Assembly (NCBI GenBank): GCA_964468125.1
Contig: CAYXVF010000136.1
Location: forward strand, 1-13,850
Origin: CAYXVF01 sp964468125
GTDB lineage: Bacteria; Myxococcota; XYA12-FULL-58-9; CAYXVF01
DNA: 13,850 bases
Reading direction: 5' to 3'
This document shows positions 7,545 through 13,741 of this stretch, one piece after another. The number at the start of each line of letters is the position of its first letter. Position 1 is the first letter of the stretch. The notes beneath the pieces were generated by a model, which saw nothing but the letters and a program-made list of their open reading frames with translations, searched no databases and had not been told where the DNA came from. Position numbers and translations under genes: made by a program.

Positions 7545-8173
7545 GCGACGCCCTGCGCCAGGCGGTGATCGCCACCGCGCGCGCGGTGAGCACAAAGGGC
7601 CTGAGCGTCGCGCTCAGTGGCAACGTTAGCGCTCGAAGCGAGCGAGGCTTTTTCATCACTCCGACGGGGGCTTCCTACGATGAGCTCGAACCCTCGGACA
7701 TCGTCGAGATGGGTCTCGACGGCGCAACGCTCGATTCGCGCCGGTCCCCATCGAGCGAATGGCGCTTTCACGCGGCGCTCTACGCGAGACGGCCAGAGGT
7801 CGGTGCGGTGGTGCACACGCACTCCACCTTCGCCACCACCCTCGCCTGCCTGCGTCGCTCGATCCCCTCTTTCCACTACATGGTAGCGGCGGCTGGCGGG
7901 CGCGAGATTCCCTGTGCGCCCTATGCAACCTACGGCACGCAGGCGCTTTCGGAACACGTCGTCGAGACTCTGGGCGATCGCGGAGCGACCTTGCTCGCTA
8001 ACCATGGCCTGGTGACTGTGGGCTCCGATCTGCCGCGCGCCCTTCGCCTGGCCGAAGAGGTCGAGGAGCTCGCCAAACAGTACTGGCACGCACTCGCGGT
8101 CGGAGACCCGGTGCTGCTCACGCGCGAAGAAATGGACGCGGCACTCGAACGCTACGCGAGCTACGGACGCTAA
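7541..8173 (+). CDS. Class II (FucA-like) sugar-phosphate aldolase, probable DHAP-shunt aldolase
   Basis: A 210-residue zinc-dependent class II aldolase/adducin-family protein. It has GNVSAR (27-32), ITPTG (39-43), PSSEWRFH (70-77), VHTHS (91-95), HYMVAAAGG (112-120), CAPYATYGT (125-133) and ANHGL (153-157). From memory of E. coli L-fuculose-1-phosphate aldolase, Glu73, the zinc ligands His92, His94 and His155, and Tyr113 fall here at the same residue numbers, and the text around them is very similar. This is a FucA-type aldolase rather than MtnB, the dehydratase that an mtnA neighbour often invites. Overlapping mtnA by 4 bp, it most likely cleaves the MtnA product (5-methylthioribulose-1-phosphate or 5-deoxyribulose-1-phosphate) to dihydroxyacetone phosphate and an aldehyde. 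That substrate is inferred from context; fuculose-1-phosphate remains possible. The gene converges on the hydrolase gene across 26 bp. Confidence 0.9.
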   Translation: MSDALRQAVIATARAVSTKGLSVALSGNVSARSERGFFITPTGASYDELEPSDIVEMGLDGATLDSRRSPSSEWRFHAALYARRPEVGAVVHTHSTFATTLACLRRSIPSFHYMVAAAGGREIPCAPYATYGTQALSEHVVETLGDRGATLLANHGLVTVGSDLPRALRLAEEVEELAKQYWHALAVGDPVLLTREEMDAALERYASYGR

Positions 8174-8199
8174 GAGACGCGTCATGCGGCAGCGAGCCG

Positions 8200-8958
8200 T
8201 CAGCGCACTGAAAGCCAAGCATCGACTGCGGACCACAGCGGCTTCGGGGCCTCCCAGGGAAGCATGTGCCCGGCCCCGGGGATGCTGACGAGCTCCGCGC
8301 GAGGGGCCGCCTCGGCGAGCCAACGCTGATGCTTCGCCGGGGTGAGCGCGTCACGCTCTCCATAGACCACCAGTGTCAGAATCGAAAGTATTCCAACGCG
8401 CTCCCGAACATCGAAGCCATTGCAGGCATGCCAGTCAGCGACGGAAGTGGCCTGTGGAGTACGATGCGCGGCGGCGTCGTAGCGCTCTCGTACGCCGGTT
8501 GGGCACTCAGGACCAAACGCAAATCCGTATGAAAGGGGATCGTCGTCGCCCGCCTGTTCCACGGCCTGCAGGATCGCCGGTGCGACCCTGAGGCGTGCAC
8601 TCGAGCTCACGAGGACGAGCCCAGAGAGTCGCGAAGGTGCGAGGAGTGCCAACGACAGTCCGATGGCGCCGCCCATCGAGTGACCGACGATCACTGGCGA
8701 CTCGAGGGAAAGGCCGCCCAAGACGGCCAGGAGCCAACGTGCCATTGCCTCTACGTCGCGCAGCGCGGGCCTATCCGATCCTCCGCGCCCCGGAAGGTCG
8801 ACCGCAATCCAGCTCCGAGCCTGCGGCGCGGCCTCGCGCCAGGTCTCCGTATTTCCCCCAGCCCCGTGCAGTAAGACGAGGGGTGAGTCCACGCCCTCGG
8901 CTCGAAGGACGTGAACGGAACCCTCATCCAAGGCGAGGACTTCAGAAACGACGGTCAT
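8200..8958 (-). CDS. Alpha/beta-fold hydrolase
   Basis: A 252-residue alpha/beta hydrolase. It has the oxyanion-hole LLHGAGG (29-35), the nucleophile elbow GHSMGG with Ser94 (92-97), the acid Asp203 in YGERDALTP (199-207) and His231 in GAGHMLPWE, so the catalytic triad is complete. The layout matches small soluble esterases, lactonases and C-C hydrolases; the sequence does not fix the substrate. No signal peptide is seen, so it is probably cytoplasmic. It begins 25 bp after the lipoprotein stop on the same strand and is likely co-transcribed with it, although the functional link is unknown. No strong ribosome site sits at normal distance (GAAGG is about 15 nt upstream), so coupling to the upstream gene is possible. 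It converges on the aldolase gene. Confidence 0.88.
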   Translation of the reverse strand: MTVVSEVLALDEGSVHVLRAEGVDSPLVLLHGAGGNTETWREAAPQARSWIAVDLPGRGGSDRPALRDVEAMARWLLAVLGGLSLESPVIVGHSMGGAIGLSLALLAPSRLSGLVLVSSSARLRVAPAILQAVEQAGDDDPLSYGFAFGPECPTGVRERYDAAAHRTPQATSVADWHACNGFDVRERVGILSILTLVVYGERDALTPAKHQRWLAEAAPRAELVSIPGAGHMLPWEAPKPLWSAVDAWLSVR

Positions 8959-8983
8959 GCGAATGCGTGTGCCTTCATGCGAC

Positions 8984-11152
8984 TCACGTCCCCCGCCGCG
9001 GAGCGTACTTGCAGTTGTAGTAGGACAGGCTGCGAAGCTTGCGCTCGATGATCAGACGGGCCCGGGGGTCGAGCTTGACATCTGGGCCGAGGCAGAAGCA
9101 CAGCCAGCCCTCGAAGCGTCGCTCTTGGACGCCGAGCTCGACCAGCGTGTCCATTTCTCGCGCCATCTTCAAACACTGTTTGCGTCCCGTCTTAGCGCTC
9201 TTTCGATCGATGTCCGTCAGATACGACGCGGCTCGACCAGCGAGCTCCGCGAGCTGACGTTCGCTGTGCTCGATCATGTCGTATTCCCGGAGGAAAACGC
9301 GATACATGTCCGGCTCGTCGAGCCCCACCATCAGCTCCTCGAATCCGTCCCAGCTGTCCTGGTACTTCGTGAAGGCGAGCTTGCGCTCCTTGATCTGCTC
9401 GAGCGCCCAACGAATGCGCGGCTCTTTCAGCTTCTCGTCCTTCGAGCCCTCGAAAATCGGTCCCCAGCACAAATGGCGCGAGCGAGTAGCGCGCAGCACC
9501 AACGACTGTGCAACGCTCCACTCGTCCGCGTCGAGCATGCCGTCCTTCACAAAATACTCGAGGATCGTCCGTGATGAGATCACGCTACTACCGGCCCAAC
9601 AATCGTAGTCGCGCTGCAAGGCTTGGTTCAGCAGGTAGCTGCGATAGCTCGGAACCATGGGCATTTCGTCGGAGAGGAGCCGCGGTGCCAGCATCTCGTG
9701 CCAGTTGATGGCATGTGTATCCAAGACTGGCTCGGGCACGAAAGGGGTCGAGAGCAAGGGCGCGATGACCTGGTCGATCGTGGTCAGATCGCTGATGCGA
9801 TCGTCGTAGAGCTCGGCCGCGCGCAACGGGATGACGGCGCCACGAACCAGCCGTTCGACCATTGCGATCCGGTCGGTGAGAAAGCGCTTTCTTTGGAGCT
9901 CCTCCAGGAAGCCGGCCGGAGGAGCCGCGAAGAGATGGGAAACGCCGTAGCGGCCCTGAGGCGCCGTGAATTTCGCGATCGGCTGAGTGAGGAGCGCATT
10001 CATACGCTCGAAGAGGCCGGTTTCGCGAGGGTCGATGCGACCGCAGGCAACCGCGGCCAGCTTCAAGTGCTGGGCCCGAGTGGCGTAGTCGCTCGAGCGG
10101 CGTCCTTCCACCGCGCCGTAGCGCTTCAACAGATCTTCGCATTGCTCCGGGTTTGCAAAGGGCTCCTCACCGTCTTGGACCACGACGGTTCGCTCGAGGA
10201 TCGTCGGCGACGCCAAGCGCTCCCGCTCTCGCTCGTATTCGACGACCGGATAGCTCTGGAGCAACCACTTCGTGCACCCGCTCGGACCACATTCCCCTGC
10301 CTCGTAGCGCGTTTGCCACTGAACGGCTCGAATACTCGGGCAGCGCTCGCTGACACTGCGTTCCACGGAAATGGATTCGAGGGACTCGTTGACCTCCACC
10401 CGGGCGGCGATCTCGACGCCAAAGAGACGACAGAGCTTCTCCGCGCAGCGCGATCGGGCGAGGGACTCGGCGGTGCTCGCACTCGCCGCGTGCCCGCTGC
10501 AGACAAACAGATGGTGCCCCGCCTCGATCCGGTCTCCTTCACGAGCCCAAGCGGGAGCCGTACCGCGCTCCAGGGGCTGCACCTCCGCCTCGATCCGGGC
10601 CCACCGGGCCTCGGCAGTCTCGAGGACAGAGCTGACATCCGTCTCTGCACGTTGGCCGGTCCTGTCGACGATGAGTCGAGCATCTTCCAGACGGAACTCG
10701 GCGCGGCTGGCTAGGAGCCAGACTTCACCGTCCTCGCCCCGGCGCCGCTCCCAATAGCGCTCGTCGATGGGGGTCGATCCGGTGACCAACCGCGACTCGA
10801 CCGTGAGCGACTCGGCGAGAGTGCGCTCCCCCGTACTCGATTCGATATCGAGGAACCAGGAGGAGACCGTGCTCGTGATGAAGGCCGCGAGCTCGGCCCG
10901 GGCGTAGCTGTCGGCTGCGGCAATCCCAGCGTCCCGACGCGCAGTCGCGGGGATCTGGACCCGCCCGACGGCGAAAAGAGCGCCGTCGGCGATGAACAGA
11001 GAGCCCCCGTCGACCCACTCCGGCGTGTGGTCGAATCCAGGCGCGCGCTCGAGGACCGCGGGCGCTTCGGGCTCTGGGGCCACGCGGGCGTCGTTTCTCG
11101 GCGGGCTCGCGCATGCGCAGAGCAGCAACAGCGGCAAGAGCGGGCGGGACAT
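8984..11152 (-). CDS. Large cysteine-rich lipoprotein with two LPP20-like segments
   Basis: A 722-residue exported protein. It begins with a short basic and leucine-rich signal peptide ending in a lipobox (LCA then Cys14), so it should be lipidated and anchored to the inner or outer membrane. Residues about 45-102 (PEWV...LFAVGRV...ADSYARAELAAFITSTV) look like an LPP20-type domain. Residues about 200-248 (PAWA...LFVCSGHA...ESLARSRCAEKLCRLFGVEI) repeat that pattern. The remaining 400 or so residues match no family I know; they are charged and probably helical. After the lipid-bearing cysteine there are 14 further cysteines (218, 236, 241, 271, 288, 293, 338, 370, 518, 562, 660, 685, 687, 714), many in close pairs, consistent with disulfides outside the cytoplasm. 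No clear Shine-Dalgarno precedes the ATG. The alpha/beta hydrolase gene follows on the same strand. Function is unknown; a cell-surface or envelope role is inferred. Confidence 0.88.
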   Translation of the reverse strand: MSRPLLPLLLLCACASPPRNDARVAPEPEAPAVLERAPGFDHTPEWVDGGSLFIADGALFAVGRVQIPATARRDAGIAAADSYARAELAAFITSTVSSWFLDIESSTGERTLAESLTVESRLVTGSTPIDERYWERRRGEDGEVWLLASRAEFRLEDARLIVDRTGQRAETDVSSVLETAEARWARIEAEVQPLERGTAPAWAREGDRIEAGHHLFVCSGHAASASTAESLARSRCAEKLCRLFGVEIAARVEVNESLESISVERSVSERCPSIRAVQWQTRYEAGECGPSGCTKWLLQSYPVVEYERERERLASPTILERTVVVQDGEEPFANPEQCEDLLKRYGAVEGRRSSDYATRAQHLKLAAVACGRIDPRETGLFERMNALLTQPIAKFTAPQGRYGVSHLFAAPPAGFLEELQRKRFLTDRIAMVERLVRGAVIPLRAAELYDDRISDLTTIDQVIAPLLSTPFVPEPVLDTHAINWHEMLAPRLLSDEMPMVPSYRSYLLNQALQRDYDCWAGSSVISSRTILEYFVKDGMLDADEWSVAQSLVLRATRSRHLCWGPIFEGSKDEKLKEPRIRWALEQIKERKLAFTKYQDSWDGFEELMVGLDEPDMYRVFLREYDMIEHSERQLAELAGRAASYLTDIDRKSAKTGRKQCLKMAREMDTLVELGVQERRFEGWLCFCLGPDVKLDPRARLIIERKLRSLSYYNCKYAPRRGT

Positions 11153-11214
11153 GAGCGGACTTTATCGCATCCGTGGGGTGAGTCGAGGCTCGCTGGGCCT
11201 CACGGTGCGTCAAA

Positions 11215-11235
11215 GCGCTTCCGAACGGAAGGCGC
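11215..11235. repeat. Inverted repeat (possible operator) upstream of the lipoprotein gene
   Basis: CTTCCG-AA-CGGAAG is a perfect 6-bp inverted repeat. Flanking GCG and CGC extend the pairing with one bulged G. It lies 63 bp upstream of the lipoprotein start and directly upstream of the TTGACG hexamer that faces that gene. No T-run follows on either strand, so it is not a typical terminator. A binding site for a dimeric regulator is one reading. Confidence 0.35.
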
Positions 11236-11284
11236 ACAAATGTTGCCCTTCATCCATCGGTCCGTAACTGCGTCGAGGGAGTCT

Positions 11285-11437
11285 ATGAGTTGGAAAAATT
11301 TTCGTGACCTTTGCGCGCCACGGCGGTGTTTCAGTCGTGAGAGGATCGTTTCCGAGTGCTTATTTTCGGGAGGCAAGGGGCAAGAAGCGAGAACGGCGAC
11401 TGAAGCTTTGTCTCGTCTCGACGTCAGAGGGTGTTGA
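11285..11437 (+). CDS. Possible small protein (50 aa), uncertain
   Basis: An ATG at 11285 is preceded by GAGGGAG (11275-11281), one of the better Shine-Dalgarno sequences in the window. It opens a 50-codon frame starting MSWKNFRDLCAPRRCFSRER and ending with the TGA at 11435-11437. The product is basic, contains four cysteines and has no membrane segment. I recognise no family. Its end overlaps an alternative in-frame GTG for the PAP2 protein at 11431, so coupling could be imagined. It may equally be a chance frame in a leader region. Confidence 0.22.
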   Translation: MSWKNFRDLCAPRRCFSRERIVSECLFSGGKGQEARTATEALSRLDVRGC

Positions 11438-11469
11438 GAACGTCGACTCGCGGATTCGCGTTTGTTAAG

Positions 11470-11488
11470 GGGTCCGGAAAGAGGACCC
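11470..11488 (+). promoter_or_regulatory. Hairpin next to the ribosome-binding site of the PAP2 gene
   Basis: GGGTCC (11470-11475) pairs perfectly with GGACCC (11483-11488) around a 7-nt purine loop, GGAAAGA. The stem ends two bases before GGAGAG (11491-11496), the likely Shine-Dalgarno for GTG 11500. In the mRNA this could limit or tune ribosome access. It is not followed by a T-run, so it is not an intrinsic terminator. A regulatory function is inferred from position. Confidence 0.35.
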
Positions 11489-11499
11489 GTGGAGAGCAG

Positions 11500-12024
11500 G
11501 TGAGCAAGGCCTTTGCAAAGATTCTGGACTGGGATGCATCGCTTCTCGTGTGGGTCCGACGCCTCGAGCGCAACTGGCTCACCCCGGTGATGCGCGTGGT
11601 CACGCGCTTGGGCAATGCGGAGATGTGGTTCGCCATCGGCTTCACCCTCGCGGCCACCGGCGGAGCGGCGACGGATGCTGGCCTTCGCCTGGGCTCCGCC
11701 GCGATCCTCGGTACGCTCCTCGCGCAGATCCTCAAGCGCTCCTGCCGCCGTGAACGGCCGAATCTACGGATCGAAGGGTTTACCGCGCTCTCCGAAAACC
11801 CGGATCATTTTTCCTTCCCGAGCGGGCACACCACGACCGCCGTGGCGGTCGCCGTTGCGTTGCTGGACCAAGGGGTGCTCCTCGGCCCCTTGGCCATGAG
11901 CTTCGCGGGACTGATTGCGATCTCCCGGGTCTACCTCGGAGCCCACTACCCGCTGGACGTCGGAGTGGGCGCCATCATTGGCGCGTGCACCGGAATGTTT
12001 GTGCGAATCCTGTTCGGCGCGTAA
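11500..12024 (+). CDS. PAP2-family membrane phosphatase
   Basis: A 174-residue integral membrane phosphatase of the PAP2 family; members dephosphorylate phosphatidic acid, undecaprenyl diphosphate or related lipid phosphates. All three catalytic motifs are intact: K79-x6-R86-P87, PSGH (107-110, His110) and SR-x5-H-x3-D (Ser142, Arg143, His149, Asp153). Hydrophobic stretches lie at about 43-54, 62-78, 112-124, 126-142 and 155-172. I chose GTG 11500 because GGAG sits 5 nt upstream and the product begins in the usual PAP2 manner. An in-frame GTG at 11431 would add 23 unfamiliar residues and has AGAGG directly abutting it. The stop is 10 bp before the glycosyltransferase start, so the two are surely co-transcribed. 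The context suggests a lipid substrate related to that of the glycosyltransferase, perhaps phosphatidate to diacylglycerol (inference). Confidence 0.92.
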   Translation: MSKAFAKILDWDASLLVWVRRLERNWLTPVMRVVTRLGNAEMWFAIGFTLAATGGAATDAGLRLGSAAILGTLLAQILKRSCRRERPNLRIEGFTALSENPDHFSFPSGHTTTAVAVAVALLDQGVLLGPLAMSFAGLIAISRVYLGAHYPLDVGVGAIIGACTGMFVRILFGA

Positions 12025-12034
12025 AACCGAGGCG

Positions 12035-13369
12035 ATGGCCTCCACCGCCCCTGAGTCGCAAGTCAAACCCGACGTCGCTCTCGTCTCCATCGAGATGGGC
12101 TACGGCCACATGCGCGCAGCCCACGCGCTCGCCGAGCATCTCGAGACGGAAACTCTGCACGTAGACCGAGCCCCGCTTGCGTCAGAGGAGGAGACCAAGA
12201 GCTGGGAGCGCACACGCGCGTTCTACGAGACCACCTCTCGGCTCTCCACCCTGCCCCTGATGGGCCGCCCCTTTAAAGCGATCATCGATTCGATGACCGA
12301 GATCCCGAACCTCTACCCCTACCGCGATCTCTCCGCGCCCCACCTCGGCGTGAAGCTCCTCGATCGAATGGTTCAGAGCGGAATGGGCCAAGGGATGGTG
12401 AGCTACCTGAAGGAGCACGAGCTTCCGCTCCTCACCACGTTTTACGCGCCCGCGATCATCGCGGACCGAATGGGCCTTGACCAGGTCTACTGCGTGGTGA
12501 CCGACGTGGACATTCATCGAATCTGGGCCTCAATAGATCCCTCCAGCACCGCGATTCAGTACCTGGTTCCATCGATGCAGGCGGCGCGGCGCCTCGCGGC
12601 TTACGGCGTGCCGAAGTCGAACGTCCACTTCACCGGCTTCCCGCTGCCGCCCTCCTTGCTCGGAGGGAGCGACCTTCCGGTGCTGCGGGAAACGCTCAAA
12701 GGGCGAATCGAGCGGCTGGATCCGAAGGCAATGTTCCGGCGACAGAGTCGCGACGAGATTCGACACTTCCTAGGCGAGCTCCCCCACCAGGCGAGCCCCA
12801 ACCCGCCTCATCTCGTCTTCGCGGTCGGCGGTGCGGGTGCCCAATCCACCATGGTGGACACGTTCCTTCCGAGTCTAACCGGTGTGCTCCGAAGCCAGCA
12901 GTTGCGGTTGACGCTCGTGGCGGGCATCCGTGACGAGGTCCGAGACTACTTCGAGAAGACCATCGACAAGCACGGTCTGACCGGCGCCCTCGGCGATACG
13001 CTCTCGATCCTCTACGAACCAGACCTCGACCACTACTTTCCAGCCTTCAATCGACTCCTGCGTGATGCGGACATTCTTTGGACGAAGCCGAGCGAGATGA
13101 CCTTTTTCGGCGCCCTCGGCATTCCGCTCATTCTCTCTTGGCCCGTGGGTGTCCACGAGCGATACAATCGACGTTGGGCCATGGAACGCGGCGCGGGCAT
13201 CAAGCAACGAGATCCGAGCCACGTCGGTGAATGGCTGCACGAAATGCTGTCCGAGGGGACGCTCGCGGCTGCGGCGTGGTCCGGTTTCACCCGTCTCCCA
13301 AAATTTGGCGTCTACCGAATTGCTGAAGTGATCGCGAATCGCGGGCGCTCCGAAGACGACCAACCATGA
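12035..13369 (+). CDS. GT-B glycosyltransferase, GT28/MGDG-synthase-like
   Basis: A 444-residue protein with the outline of lipid glycosyltransferases of the MurG/MGDG-synthase group. The N-terminal VALVSIEMGYGHMRAAHAL (15-32) corresponds to their glycine/histidine acceptor-side loop. PSMQAARRLAAYGVP then VHFTGFPL (179-204) resembles the linker region. FAVGGAGAQ (262-270) starts the C-terminal nucleotide-sugar domain. TKPSEMTFFGALGIPLILSWPV followed by HERYN (350-378) matches the donor-binding motif usually seen as TKxGxxT...GxE..N. Differences from the classic motif (PSE for GPG, HER for GQE) suggest a divergent subfamily. ATG 12035 has GAGG close upstream. The longer frame starting at 11915 overlaps PAP2 and is rejected. 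Gene order (PAP2, GT, membrane protein) suggests glycosylation of a diacylglycerol- or polyprenol-type lipid at the membrane; donor and acceptor are unknown. Confidence 0.8.
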   Translation: MASTAPESQVKPDVALVSIEMGYGHMRAAHALAEHLETETLHVDRAPLASEEETKSWERTRAFYETTSRLSTLPLMGRPFKAIIDSMTEIPNLYPYRDLSAPHLGVKLLDRMVQSGMGQGMVSYLKEHELPLLTTFYAPAIIADRMGLDQVYCVVTDVDIHRIWASIDPSSTAIQYLVPSMQAARRLAAYGVPKSNVHFTGFPLPPSLLGGSDLPVLRETLKGRIERLDPKAMFRRQSRDEIRHFLGELPHQASPNPPHLVFAVGGAGAQSTMVDTFLPSLTGVLRSQQLRLTLVAGIRDEVRDYFEKTIDKHGLTGALGDTLSILYEPDLDHYFPAFNRLLRDADILWTKPSEMTFFGALGIPLILSWPVGVHERYNRRWAMERGAGIKQRDPSHVGEWLHEMLSEGTLAAAAWSGFTRLPKFGVYRIAEVIANRGRSEDDQP

Positions 13370-13722
13370 AGACGTCCGCGCACGACGAATGGTCCGGCCT
13401 CTCCACCGGGGAGTGGATTTCCGTCTTCGTGGCCGGTTTCTGCGGGATGGTGTTGTTCTTTTTCCGTTTCTACGCCGGCGTATTCGCGGTGGAAATCTAC
13501 GAAGAACGCAACCTCGAGGTCGCGGCGCTCACCAAGCTGGTTCTCGAAGGGACGCTGCCACTCAGTGCGGGCGTGGTGACCGCCGTGGCGGTCTTCGCGG
13601 CGCTCCTGCCACCGCTGGGACGCGAGCCCCGCGGTCGCAGAGCAGCGCTCGCAGCGGCCCTCGGAGTGGGTCTCTTGGGTGTCCTAGCCACGCTCTGGGG
13701 ACTCTACGCACCACTCCTCTAA
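13366..13722 (+). CDS. Small membrane protein with three predicted helices
   Basis: A 118-residue hydrophobic protein with probable membrane helices at about 18-42 (with FFFRFYAGVF), 63-84 and 92-116, separated by a charged EIYEERNLE loop and an REPRGRR loop. I recognise no family. Its ATG overlaps the stop of the glycosyltransferase (ATGA), so it is translationally coupled and presumably belongs to the same function, for example as a membrane partner or flippase-like helper. That role is inference only. The first 15 residues are polar and do not form a cleavable signal. Confidence 0.8.
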   Translation: MKTSAHDEWSGLSTGEWISVFVAGFCGMVLFFFRFYAGVFAVEIYEERNLEVAALTKLVLEGTLPLSAGVVTAVAVFAALLPPLGREPRGRRAALAAALGVGLLGVLATLWGLYAPLL

Positions 13723-13741
13723 ACCTTTCGTTTCGTGCGAA

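Larger units (their letters stand above)
11153..11499. other. Divergent intergenic region between the lipoprotein and PAP2 genes
   Basis: These 347 bp separate two divergent transcription units and are less GC-rich than the flanking genes, most obviously around 11285-11350. The region must carry promoters for both directions. A TTGACG -35-like hexamer faces the lipoprotein gene (minus strand, 11213-11208), but I see no convincing -10 at the right spacing. Plus-facing promoter hexamers are also unclear. The region holds three inverted repeats (11185-11201, 11215-11235 and 11470-11488) and a possible 50-codon ORF (11285-11437). I see no tRNA, attachment site or IS remnant in it. Confidence 0.6.

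Noticed and set aside
9623..10714. 363-codon plus-strand frame inside the lipoprotein gene
   Set aside because: It is antisense to the lipoprotein, whose signal peptide, lipobox and repeated segments are coherent. The plus frame shows no recognisable motif.
11915..12034. Upstream start for the glycosyltransferase inside the PAP2 gene
   Set aside because: The added residues are PAP2 sequence read in another frame; ATG 12035 lies 10 bp after the PAP2 stop and gives a family-like N-terminus.
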